Below, one piece after another: positions 1-9,101 of a DNA stretch of 19,271 nt (within the stretch, counting starts at the first letter, position 1; the number at the start of each line of letters is the position of its first letter). The position numbers and the translations under genes were made by a program. Source of the stretch: Pelagophyceae sp. CCMP2097 (lineage: Eukaryota > Sar > Pelagophyceae); assembly GCA_026770575.1 (NCBI GenBank), contig MU657183.1, positions 482,971 to 502,241 on the forward strand, in the 5' to 3' direction. Below the pieces are notes generated by a model that saw only the letters and a list, made by a program, of their open reading frames with translations, ran no database searches and was not told where the DNA came from.

Positions 1-44
1 GCCGGCGCTGAGACGCGGGCTTCAGCGCCTGGCGCTGTGGAGCC

Positions 45-440
45 GACGTCGTCCTCGAGGTCGCCTTTGCGCTGGGTCTGCGACCGGTGGTGGCCGTGGG
101 CCGGCGCTGCGGCTGCGTCGGCCGGCGCTGCGCACAGCGCCAGGCGGCGCCGCCCGCGTCGCAGCACCGGTTGGCGCAACCGCAGGTGGAGACGACGGTC
201 GTCCTGGAGGTCGCCTTTGCGGTGGGTCGGCAACCGGTGGTGGCCATGGGCCCGCGCTGCGGCTGCGTCGGCTGGCGCTGCGCACGGCGCCAAGCGACGC
301 CGCACGCGGCGCTGCGCCAGACCACGCAGCCGCATCGCCACACGACGGTCGTCCTGGAGCTCGTCTTTGCGGCGGGTCTGCAACTGGTGGCGGCCGTGGG
401 CCTGCGCTGCGGCTGCGTCGGCCGGCCCGGGCGCTGCGCC
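45..440. repeat. GC-rich tandem repeat, 150-bp period, about 2.7 copies
   Basis: Three successive blocks begin near 45, 194 and 344 with the same kind of sequence (GACGGTCGTCCTGGAGGTCG or close variants), followed by a shared GCTGCGGCTGCGTCGGC segment. The period is 149-150 bp, which is 50 codons, so several frames on both strands stay open through it. The long GC-rich reading frames here are therefore poor evidence of coding. The array sits about 400 bp upstream of the transposase gene and could be subterminal repeat DNA of the element or the end of a repetitive coding region beyond the left edge. I do not recognise the encoded repeat in any frame. Confidence 0.75.
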
Positions 441-522
441 ACCGTCGCCTGGCGCTGTGGCGGCGTCGACCGGCGCAGCGCCACCGTCGCCTGGCGCTGC
501 GCCACCATCGTTCGGCGCTGTG
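436..522. repeat. Short imperfect tandem repeat of a 22-bp unit
   Basis: The unit GCGCCACCGTCGCCTGGCGC occurs near 436 and 478, and a diverged form occurs near 500 (GCCACCATCGTTCGGCGCTG). It follows directly on the 150-bp array and shares its composition. From 523 to 849 I see no gene. Confidence 0.6.
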
Positions 523-782
523 GCCGAGGCGAGGGTCACGGCGGAGGCCAGGGTCGTGGCCGAGGTGACTCGGAGGGTTGCAATCAGGACCGCGGCGAGG
601 GCGGCAGATGCGTTTCGGACCAAAGAGGTGATGATAAAGATGGCGTACGAAAGGGGGTTCTCGGTGCTGGTCATCTGGTGCGCGATCCATTTGAAAATGT
701 GCCTCGTCCATTCTGGCAACAGCGCGTGTCTACGGCTTGCGCACCGCCTTTGCGACCTGGACGACGACGACGGTGCGTCCCT

Positions 783-790
783 CTATAGGA
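783..790 (+). promoter_or_regulatory. Possible TATA-like element of the transposase gene
   Basis: CTATAGGA lies about 60 bp upstream of the chosen ATG at 850. A short upstream reading frame starts with ATG at 812 and stops just before 850. Both are weak signals, and nothing else here confirms a promoter. Confidence 0.2.
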
Positions 791-849
791 GTAAACCGTG
801 CTGGGAAGCCCATGGGCGCAGCTTCCCTTCTGTGCTACGCTTCCCTCTA

Positions 850-3800
850 ATGTCGGACCGGCCACTGGCAGGCGAGACGATTGCTGCTTTAAAGGCATTC
901 CTCTTCCGCTGCGCGCGAGACGCGAACAAGGGGGCCCTTGCCGTGTTTGTGTGCGAGTTCCGGGCGCGCCGCGAAGAGGCTCGGGCGGAACTACTCGAGA
1001 AATCGCCGCCCTTCGTGGCGACGTTGCCGTTGCCGCAAAACGCCACGGGCGCGGACATGCATCCGGCCGCATCGCGGGAGGTGGTCGTTCACGGCTGCGA
1101 CTCCGAGGCGGGCCCGCTGCCGGTGGGGGGCTTGCTTGAGGTGCGCCCTTTTGCGGACCGTCGCTCTTTGTGGACTGCGTTCGCAACGCCCGCATTTCCG
1201 ATCCGCAGGCGGCCGAGGTCTATGGCGCCGCCTCTCGGGCTACTCGCGTCTCCAAGTACGCAGCTACGGTCGCCTCGACGTCGCCCGACGCCGCCGCGCC
1301 GGTGACGCCGCCAACGCAGATCTTCATCCGGCTGACCACGGACATGACCATCACGCTCGACGTCGACTTGAACGACTCCATTGCCTCTGTCAAGGAAACG
1401 CTCTACAACGACGTTCGAGTCGGCATTCCAGTTGCCGACCAGCGACTGCTACTCGGTGGCACGCATCTCGTCAACGACCGCGCGCTCTCCTCCTACGGCG
1501 TTGGGAACGACTCGACGCTCGATGTCGACGGTCGGCTCCTCGGCGGCGTCAGAGACGCGAGGAGCAAACGTCGGCGGCGATCAAGATGGAGCATCGAATA
1601 CGACGACGATTCCGAGTCGTCGGTGGTCCACCATTTCATGTGCGTTCTTGATTTGGGGATCCCTTGAATGGGGGGTTGGAGGTCGAGTTTGCAAGACGCA
1701 ATCGTCGATGCCTTTAGGTGTGCGATGTGCGGCGCCGAGTTCAGAAACGCGACTGGTGTCGGTAATCACAATCGCCGTAGTGAACGCTCGGACGGCCGGG
1801 CGTCCAGAGGATGTGCTTCGATGGACCTTGAGTGTACGGTCGAGTGCCCGGTGCCCGCATGCTCTTGGGTGTGCGCGACGACGGACATTCTGGCTCAACA
1901 TCACGTCGCCGTACACGCCGGCGCTCCAATTCAGCCGCTCGTCGAGGAGCGCGCGCGCAGCGACTCTGGCATGGACGACGCCACCCACTGGCGCCCGATT
2001 GACTTCAACGACGACGACTTGAACGACGATGGCTGCGATGGTCAGTCTGTTGGAGACGTTGCTAACTTCTCCGACGACCATCATTATCACGACCCGTCCG
2101 ACGTTTAGGCGGCGCACCCTCGGACTCCGGAGAGTTGCCTGTCGGCGGCGTCGAGGACGACTGCGCGGATGTCATACTCGCCTTAAGGGGTCTGAAGCTG
2201 CCCTTCGGTGTATCTGAAGAAGAGGCCATGCAAGCCTACGTGGACTGCAACATTGCTGAGGCGAAGCGCGAGGACATGTTGAACAACCCTCTCTCGTTTT
2301 CGCCAGGGGACATTGACGAGGTCGAGGTTATGGCATACGTGCAGTCGAGGAACTGGTCCGACTCCACGTATGACGACATTATGGGCATCATCAAAAATTT
2401 AAAGACGGAAAAAGAAATGTACCACACGCTGCGCTCCAGCGTTGTCCTAAAGAAGCGCGTTCTGGAGCGCGTGCAGGAGAAGACCCCGCGGCGTGTTATC
2501 AGGATCAACTACTCCGAGCCTGTTGGCGAAAAGGCGGGTTTCGACTTCTCGTACGGCTCCCTGGTCGGGACGCTGAAGGAGCTCCTGACCGACAAGGAGT
2601 TGCAGAAGAAGGCCCACGGCGTGAACGAGATGCTCTTGCGCGCGGCACCACTAGACGGCCCCGACGCCGTCTTGTCGCAGCTGAACGAAGGCCCTTGGTG
2701 GGATGAAACCGAGAAGGCATACTGCGGCGAGGACCCGCTATCCATCCTCGGCGTGATACACGTGTTCATCGACAAGACGCACTGCGACGACAAGGGCAGC
2801 ATCAAGATGGTGCCGGTCATCGTCACGTGCGGCAACTACACCAAGGAGCTCAACCGCCACCCCGACTTTGCGCGCTCCGTCGCGAGCCTGCCCGCCGAGA
2901 ACGACATCTCGTCTGCCGATCAGCAGGCCGTCGCGTCTCGAAAGGTGCTCCTAAGGGCCAAGCACGACTGCATGGAGGCGCTGCTCGCGGAGATGAAAGG
3001 CCCGCGAGCGGGACGCTCTTTCTTGACGTACATTAGAGGCGTGCTGTATCGTGTTTTCCCGGTCATCGACTTCATCATCAACGACACGGCGGAGGCGGAC
3101 GCGCTCGCGCTGCACTACGCAGGCGGCGGAGCGCATGGCGTTCAAAGCCCGTGTCGCTATTGCCACGTGACGAAGGAGAACCGCACCCAAAACACAGCTG
3201 CTGCGCCGCGGCTTTGGGAGGCCACCAAGGCCATGGTGATGGAGCACAAGGCCGTCATGGACCAGCATGTTCATGGGTGTTCGGACGGCAACACTGCCGC
3301 GGCGGCTGCGCTCCAGGAGACCAGCCTGCACCCCATCATCAACGCCTTTTGGGGCGTTGACTTCGGCGTCAACGACCGCGGCATCTACGGGGCGTTGCCG
3401 ATAGAGGTCCGTACAAGGGCCCCAGCGGGGGCCTGCCAGTGGGGTTGGGGGCTGTAGGAGTCCAAGGGCCCTTGGTTAGAGCGTCGCTCCTACTACTAGG
3501 GTCTCCACCAAATGGAGAAGGGCCTCATGAAGTACTGGCTCGAACAAGTCATCTACGAGATCCGCTATCATGGCGGCGTCCAAGCTGTCTCCAGGCTTGA
3601 CGCGGAGGCTCGGGCACGGGACGACTGCATGCGCCACCAGAGCGAGCGCCTGATCGGGTCCAAGTCGTACACCGGCGGCATTACGGACATTCCCAAGTTG
3701 AGCGCGCAGGAGATGCCCGCCGTCCTCCGCATGATGATTGCGTGCATCGGCGACGACGGCTCGTACCTCCGGGTCGCGGTTGCGCGGCGCTGGACGTCTC

Positions 3801-5039
3801 TCGCGTGGGACCTCATCGTCGTGCGCGACATGCTCATGGCCGACAAGTGGACCGGAAAGATGCGGGCGGATATAAAGGTGCTCGTGCCGCAGCTCATGGA
3901 CAACTTCCGCGAGGTCGTCGGAACCTCCCGAGAACTGGAGGCGTTCAAGGGGAATCGAGGGGAGAATGGATACACTGTCGTTGATGGTGGGGCGGCCGGG
4001 TGCGGCTTTCCCAAGTTCCACCTCATGACGCACTACCTGGACTTCCTGATGCGGCACGGCACCGTGCCGGAGATTGCCGGGAAAACGCGCGACGCGCGTG
4101 TCTGACGCTCTCCCCGATTGGGCGCCATCGACGGTCATTTCATCGTACCGTAGGTACGGTCCTCCCGTCTGCGCCTACAGCGGCTTCTCCGAGTCCGCCC
4201 ACAAGACGTTTGCGAAGAATCCAACGAAGCGGGTTCAGCGGCGCGTGCCGGTGGTCCTCGGGCAGGTCGAGGATCGGCTGTGGTGGACCGCCTCGTTCAA
4301 AAGTTTTGCCGCGACCTGCGCGCTGTGGAGCCGCAGGTGGGGGCGGCAGATCACGCGACTGCCGCCGGTCCATTCTCCGGACGCTCTAGCAGCCCAAGTC
4401 GTCGGCCCGGGGGTCGATGTGGCCGAGTCTTCGGAACTGGCCGAAGCGCCGTCATCATCTTTTCACCCCGGGGCACTGGAGGCGATCCGCGCACACGCGA
4501 CTGATGTGCCCGGCCGGTCCGCTACGGTCAAGGTCCACCTGACGTTGAAGATCCCACGGCTGCAGGGCGCCTCTGGTCACGCGCTCTTCCACGCCGACCC
4601 GGAGTATGGCCACGCGCGCGCCCCCTGGCGCGACTTTGCGGAGATCGACATGTCGTCTGACGGCATCGCGGACCTGCGCTACGCAGAAGTCCACGGCTTC
4701 TTCTGCCGCGACTCGGCCCGGGACTCTCGCGTCTTCGCTGTCGTCCAGGCCTTGGAGCCGGATTCCCCGGCGGGGAATCCCGACGGTGTGCGACGACACG
4801 GCGACCTCACGAAGTTTCCCTTCGCCATGTACCGGCGGTGCTATTGCGCCGAATCCATGTCCGAGGAGCAGAGGCTCATGCAGCCCAAGATCCTCAAGTT
4901 TGACGTCGTGGAAGCGTCCGCCATCAAAAAGACGGCCTACGTCTTCCCTAGGAAGGTCGCCCGGGATGGCCCACGGATTGGCCAGGCTGAGGGTGATCTC
5001 TTTTACTGCATTCCGCGCCACGCGGAGTGGTTCCTCTAA
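850..5039 (+). CDS. Plavaka/Tnp2-like transposase with N-terminal ubiquitin-like and zinc-finger domains (six exons)
   Basis: Predicted join: 850-1140, 1209-1615, 1718-2040, 2109-3406, 3500-4053, 4154-5039. This sums to 3759 nt, or 1252 residues plus a stop, in frame across all junctions. Residues 134-210 form a ubiquitin-like domain (starts QIFIRL, ends RLLGG), followed by a basic stretch (SKRRRR) near 217. A first zinc finger looks incomplete (C234, C237, H250 visible). A second fits C2H2: C276-x4-C281-x12-H294-x4-H299. The transposase part is recognised from the order of Plavaka/Tnp2-type motifs: IDKTH (D562), NDTAEAD (D666), CRYC (C689, C692), LHQMEKG (H776), KFHLMTHY (H947, H951) and SESAHK (E971, H974). 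D562, D666 and E971 are candidate DDE catalytic residues by analogy. The protein would cut and move element DNA in the nucleus. The transposase core is the surest part. Exon 1 and the start at 850 are least sure, because the frame is open further upstream with ATGs at 631 and 640. No internal stop remains after splicing, so the copy may be functional. Confidence 0.72.
1141..1208 (+). other. Predicted intron 1 of the transposase gene (68 nt)
   Basis: It begins GTGCGC after a complete GAG codon and ends CCGCAG. It joins the frame of the upstream exon to the frame of the ubiquitin-like exon in phase 0. A second acceptor at 1217 would also keep the frame. This is the least certain intron because both flanking exons lack strong homology at the joint. 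Confidence 0.45.
1616..1717 (+). other. Predicted intron 2 of the transposase gene (102 nt)
   Basis: GTCGTC...CTTTAG. Removing it fuses the acidic stretch DDDSE after the ubiquitin-like domain directly to the first zinc-finger cysteine (CAMC). It also removes the stop at 1665. The joint is phase 2. Confidence 0.5.
2041..2108 (+). other. Predicted intron 3 of the transposase gene (68 nt)
   Basis: The donor GTCAGT and acceptor GTTTAG are good matches to the consensus, and an internal GCTAACT looks like a branch point. Removal joins the zinc-finger exon to the large transposase exon in phase 1 and skips the stop at 2106-2108. Confidence 0.65.
3407..3499 (+). other. Predicted intron 4 of the transposase gene (93 nt)
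   Basis: GTCCGT...CTACTAG. Splicing restores the continuous conserved motif ALPIE-GLHQMEKGL, which is interrupted in the genomic sequence by a stop at about 3457. The match to the expected Tnp2/Plavaka LHQ-x-x-KG motif exactly at the joint is strong support. Confidence 0.8.
4054..4153 (+). other. Predicted intron 5 of the transposase gene, GC-AG type (100 nt)
   Basis: No GT donor gives the right phase. A GC donor at 4054 (CG|GCACGG) with the acceptor CCGTAG joins HYLDFLMR to YGPPVCAY. The result has the spacing expected between the H-x3-H motif and the E-x2-HK motif of Plavaka-like proteins. The alternatives are a GC donor at 4051 or a simple frameshift between 4054 and 4155. Confidence 0.5.
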
Positions 5040-5132
5040 GTGACTTTGCTTTACTACTGCGCGTCCCGGCCGGCTTTGGGTTTTCGGCGTCGATTGAGAT
5101 TTCGGTTTCGAGCGCATATCTTTCGGGTTGCG

Positions 5133-5317
5133 GTCCGTGCGGGACCCCACTGGCCACCGCGACGCCCTGGCGCGGCCGCGCCGTGGGCGGAGCCGCAACC
5201 GATCTGGCATTGTGCGCCGCCGTTTTATTGGCCGCGTCGTCCTCGTCGGCCTCGCGCTGCGGTGCTGCAGTGGATGCGGGCCGCAGTCCGTGCGGGACCC
5301 CACTGGCCACCGCGACG
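5133..5317. repeat. 32-bp direct repeat pair, 153 bp apart
   Basis: The sequence starting GTCCGTGCGGGACCCCACTG occurs at 5133-5164 and again at 5286-5317 without a visible mismatch. The 153-bp offset is a whole number of codons, so a minus-strand frame reads VAVASGVPHG twice. The rest of 5040-5640 is GC-rich DNA without a gene that I can confirm. Confidence 0.7.
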
Positions 5318-5822
5318 ACGGCGCCCTGCGGCGCCCGTCGTGGTACGGCCGTCGGTGGCCGCGCTCCTGCGTCTGGTGGCGCCCGCGCTGGTGCTGCGCG
5401 CCGGAGCGGCGCGTCGCCGCTGGTGAACGGCGTGGAGCTCGGCGACAGCGCCGCTTCGAACGCGGCATGCTGCGCCGTAAAGTCGACAATGTGCGCGCCG
5501 CACTCCGGCGGCGGGCAGTGGTCGCCCGGCGCGCCGATGTATCGGAAGGACGTGGTGTACTGTACGTCGGCCGGCCGAGAGTTGGGACGACGAAGGCCGC
5601 ATCGCGTCCGACTTGCTCTTGTGCAAGAAATATCCGTAGCCAATCATTTTGCTCGCTTTTTTGATGGCGCGGAAGCTGGCTCTTTCTTGGCCGAAGATCG
5701 CTTTTTTGGGGTGAGATCGCCTTTTTTCTAGCGAAGCTGGCGTCTCCGAGTCTGCTGGTTCCGCCGGCGGACTCCGCCGGCGGAGTCCCGACACTGCCAC
5801 TGCCGGCACTGGGCCAGCTGCA

Positions 5823-6884
5823 ATGGCGGAGCCGGCGTCAGGCGGCATGCCACAAGAGGACCCGGCCGTCGCCGAGGCGCGGGCGACGACCTTCCGAAAG
5901 TCGATCGCGAAGAAAGTTATTTCGGTATCAAACCGCGTCCCACTCGAGGTTCCTTGGACGTCCCACTGACAGAGGAGAGAAGCACGCGACCCCGCCGCCG
6001 CCGCGGCCGTGGTTTCATCCCGCACCTCTGTAGGAGTTGGCTGCCAAGAAGGCCGTGCGGAAGGACGAGGAGAAGCGGGCGCGGCAATTCGTCGCCAAGG
6101 CGGTCCAGGTGGTTAAGTGGATGGACAACGAGGACTGGAAGACGTGGAATGCCCACCCCATGATCAAGAAGTACTACGCGCACCGGGGGTTCGAAGGCGA
6201 AGATGCTGCCGACCACTACAACGTATACCAGAAGGTGAGGCGCAAGGGATATTATTCCCAAGGGTATATTCCGGGAAGAGATATCAGACTGGGATAGCGC
6301 GAAGAGCATGATGGTCGAGGGGCGCTGCGCAGGAGCGACTAATCTGCCACCCATAGGTTATTCGAGCGGCTTTTGTCAACGAACGCAGCAACCGCACGTC
6401 CAAAATCAAGCTCGCCGCGAAGCGGCTGTGCGGCGCCACGCGCGAGGCTGCGGGCGACAAGGAGCTGACCGGCGACGACCCGGCCATCTTGGGGGACCTG
6501 CTCCCGAACATGAACCGGCAAGAGGCGAACGTTCCCGCCTGGGACTTCCTCGGCAAGTGCGCCGCCGCGTCTTTGCCGAAGCGGGCGCGTGCCGACGCCA
6601 TCGACACTTTGACGATCTCGGACGTCGCCTGGATCAAGACGGTTCTGTCGGCCTACGTCGCGAAGGAGTCGATGTTCAAAGGCGCTGCGGGTGCGTCGTA
6701 CATCACGGACGAGTACAAGCTCTTGTACAAGGGCTTCTGCACGGCCGAACGGACCGAGCGCGACTACAACGGCGGCGAATTGCTCCGTGCGTCCAGGGCG
6801 CGCCGGGCCGCGGTGCCGCCCCCGCGCGCGCGCATTGAGGTGGACATGGAGGACATGGGCGACGACTTTTTCAACGTCGATTAA
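5823..6884 (+). CDS. Unrecognised 284-residue protein, three exons, possible second gene of the transposon
   Basis: Predicted join: 5823-5948, 6034-6234, 6357-6884 (855 nt, all joints phase 0). The start is the ATG at 5823. The best-supported joint is between exons 2 and 3 (donor AAG|GTGAGG, acceptor CCCATAG). The first intron has a weak donor (GTTCCT), so exon 1 is less sure. The protein opens with a charged, lysine-rich segment and has an aromatic region around residues 70-80 (KWMDNEDWKTW). It continues through MIKKYYAHRGFEGED and ends in an acidic tail (EDMGDDFFNVD). No signal peptide or membrane segment is visible, so a cytoplasmic or nuclear protein is likely. It follows the transposase on the same strand, and CACTA-type elements often carry a second protein that binds element DNA or helps transposition. 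That role here is inference only; I do not recognise the family. Confidence 0.6.
5949..6033 (+). other. Predicted intron 1 of the accessory gene (85 nt)
   Basis: GTTCCT...CTGTAG, phase 0. It links VPLE to ELAAKKAV and removes an in-frame stop near 5967. The donor is weak, so a start inside exon 2 remains possible. Confidence 0.45.
6235..6356 (+). other. Predicted intron 2 of the accessory gene (122 nt)
   Basis: The donor GTGAGG follows AAG, the acceptor is CCCATAG, and a CGACTAAT branch-point-like sequence lies about 20 nt before the acceptor. Phase 0, joining HYNVYQK to VIRAAFVNE. Confidence 0.75.
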
Positions 6885-7051
6885 AGGGTGCACGCCTCGT
6901 GCGTTTGCCCGTGGGGTCCCAAGCCTTTCGGACCACGCGGACATAGGCTCGAAGCCGGGCACGGTCACGGTGGACAACGCCCGCCGACCAGAAAGTGGCT
7001 TTTGCCGTCCAAGGGACCGCCGCGGCCGAAGTGCGAAGACGCCCGCCCTCC

Positions 7052-7060
7052 TTTATATAA
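7052..7060 (+). promoter_or_regulatory. TATA-box-like sequence
   Basis: TTTATATAA lies in an otherwise GC-rich stretch about 170 bp after the accessory gene stop. No convincing gene follows it on the + strand before the repeat-rich DNA starts at about 7140. It may be the promoter of a gene cut off by later insertions, or chance. The rest of 6885-7206 holds no gene I can support. Confidence 0.3.
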
Positions 7061-7206
7061 ACAAGCCAAAGCGCATTTTCCGTCTCACTTCCCGAACCAC
7101 CGCGGCCGCTGTCGCTGGGCTGCCGGTGGTGTTCTAAGTGACACGATGCTAGCCCCGCCAAACAGTAAACCAATCACAAAGGGAGCATGGCAGGTGGCAA
7201 ACAGAG

Positions 7207-7520
7207 TGGCTTTGAAATCAGCTTTGGGCAGCCGAAGCCAACTTGACAGCCGGCGTCCATGGTTGGATGCCAGTTATGGGATACGAGAAGCTGCGTTTGG
7301 AGCAAGCATTGAGCACCCAAAGCCAGGTTGCCAGCTGGCTATTGTTTTAGCTTTATTGCCAGCCTTCAAGCCAGCTTTGCCAAATTTAAAGCCAGCTTTA
7401 ATATGAAAAAAGTATATTTCGGTACTTCGTTTTACTCGAAATGTGGCTTTTTTCCACTAAAAGCGGGCTTTGAAGCCAGCCTCAAAACCGTAAAAAAGCC
7501 AATACCAAAAGCAGCTATTT
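7207..7520. repeat. Degenerate GCCAGC-rich repeat region
   Basis: Short words such as AAAGCCAGC, TTGCCAGC and CAAGCCAGC recur irregularly, for example near 7320, 7330, 7358, 7369, 7389 and 7474. They are mixed with related GGCTTT and AGCTTT words. There is no fixed period. The composition changes sharply from the GC-rich coding DNA on the left. From 7530 to 7766 I see nothing. Confidence 0.5.
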
Positions 7521-7766
7521 GAAGTTATAGACGTATGCGCGGCGAAAACGGTGCGCTACGGAGCGAGGACGGCCGCCGGGACGGAAAAGCGCAATCCTCG
7601 AAGTTGGCGGCGCGCGGTCCACGGGGCTTGGGCGGCGCTGTCGGTTTCACATAAGGTGGTTCGTAGGCACGCGACGAACTCTTTCCAATGTCGGAGTGTG
7701 TTGGAGTCCGACGGCGCGCGCAATGTGGAGTTCCCGTTCAGAAGGCACGGTTTGGGGAAAACAATT

Positions 7767-7854
7767 ATACATGTGGAGAGCTGGTATTACATTATCATTT
7801 ATACACCAGAATACATGGGGAGAGCTGGTATTACATTATCATTTATCCACCAGA
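7767..7854. repeat. 44-bp tandem duplication
   Basis: Two copies, 7767-7810 and 7811-7854, differ at only a few positions. They share GGAGAGCTGGTATTACATTA followed by TCATTTAT and CACCAGAAT. AT-rich, no coding sense seen. From 7855 to 8044 there is nothing recognisable. Confidence 0.85.
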
Positions 7855-8069
7855 ATTATCACCGGAAATTATTTAACTTTTTTTTGCCCTTGAATGATGA
7901 GTGGCGCCACGCCAACCACCACCACGAGACGCCCTGGAGGCACTTGTTGGCTTTTCATGAACTACCCTTATTTTGGCGAGTCTTTGCGAAAGCTTCTTAA
8001 TTTAGTAGTTAATCAAGTCTAAACCCTCAGTACCCAAATTAAAAGTCGATAAAGGCGCCAAGGACAGTG

Positions 8070-8130
8070 CGTACAACTTGGACAGTCGTGATGGGGCACC
8101 GTGCCCGATCGCGACTGTCCAAGTTGTACG
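8070..8130. repeat. Near-perfect palindrome centred at 8100
   Basis: The outer 19 bases of each arm (8070-8088 and 8112-8130, CGTACAACTTGGACAGTCG and its complement) match exactly. The inner parts (GGGGCAC and GTGCCC) also pair with few mismatches, leaving almost no loop. Weaker pairing may extend out to about 8045 and 8155. This could be the core of a foldback element or a stem-forming RNA. Apart from this hairpin and the minor reading frames rejected below, 8165-9080 holds no gene I can support. Confidence 0.8.
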
Positions 8131-9081
8131 ACCTTTCCTTGCTTCCTTTAGTGGTTTTTGATTTTTCGCGGTTTGGGAAGTTTCTTCTTCGCGCGCTGGT
8201 CTCCGAGGCGGCAACTAGTACGACTGGAGGGGGCGGCAAGAACGCACGCGCTAAAAATAGTTAAATTTGGCGATTTCTGTTAGGCGAATTCGACAGTGGA
8301 GAAAAAACGACTTTCTCGAGGTCTCTGAGACGGCCAGCTTGATGAGAGTGTGCCTCCAGGGTGCATCAAGGCGACGTGACATCGCCCTGCAGTGTCTTAG
8401 CTGCCTGGGGACGAGCGATAGTCGCTTTTCGTTTTTCGATTTCTCAAAAAGGTCGTATATCCAGGGGGTAGCTCGACGCACCTACGAAGACACGGGCTGG
8501 CGTCGTTTACCGAACAAAAGCAAGGAGTTAGGCGACCTGCAACACGTTTTTTTCCTTCGCCCAAGGATCGGATCGCTAAATATTTATTATATGGCGACAA
8601 AGTGACGGGCGTGAGAGTTACCTTCGCAGTACTTTTCGGTAAACAGCGCGAGCCCGTGTATGTAGGCGCCTACGCAAAAATTTGAACCTTCCACGCTCTC
8701 TGGAGCAAAGTACAAAAAATACATATTTCGGCCACAAAAGTGCCCCTTGCTGCTTTGCTCACCCTCTGGATAGTGCAGCGCAAGCGCGCCATCCGCCAAG
8801 ACGTACGGAGAATTCGTCGCTGAAGTTACGATTTTGGCGATTTATTCCAGACGCTCTATCGACGTCGGGGACACTTGCAGATACCCGCCAGAGTCGCCCC
8901 TATTGAATAGCATGCGCCGTACCTCGTGGCCGTTCCAGCTTTTGTCAAAAATCGTTTGTTCAGTAACGAACCCCTGTCCGAAGCTTGCCCCCGAAAAGTC
9001 GGGGGTACATATTCGCTGAATTTGGCGAAGACGTGGGGTTCTCTGCCAGTGGCTGCAGGCAAACTTCTACTCTGCAGGCTG

Positions 9082-9101
9082 CATGTGCAGCGCTGCACAT
9101 G
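9082..9101. repeat. 20-bp perfect palindrome
   Basis: CATGTGCAGCGCTGCACATG reads the same on both strands. It lies in a stretch rich in CTGCA/TGCAG words (9056-9180). It could bind a dimeric protein or be chance in low-complexity DNA. Confidence 0.7.

Noticed and set aside
22..711. Long arginine/proline-rich minus-strand frame, and overlapping + strand frames at 37-1305 and 87-788
   Set aside because: All are open because of the GC-rich 150-bp repeat, overlap one another and show no domain. Only the part of the 37-1305 frame from 850 to 1140 is used as exon 1.
6885..7137. + strand frame after the accessory gene
   Set aside because: Starts inside the 3' region without a domain. The TATA-like sequence at 7052 lies within it, which makes coding less likely.
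8587..8841. Minus-strand frame reading GHFCGRNMYFLYF
   Set aside because: The composition looks protein-like, but it is short, lacks an ATG start at its upstream end and has no known motif. It could be a fragment but cannot be supported.
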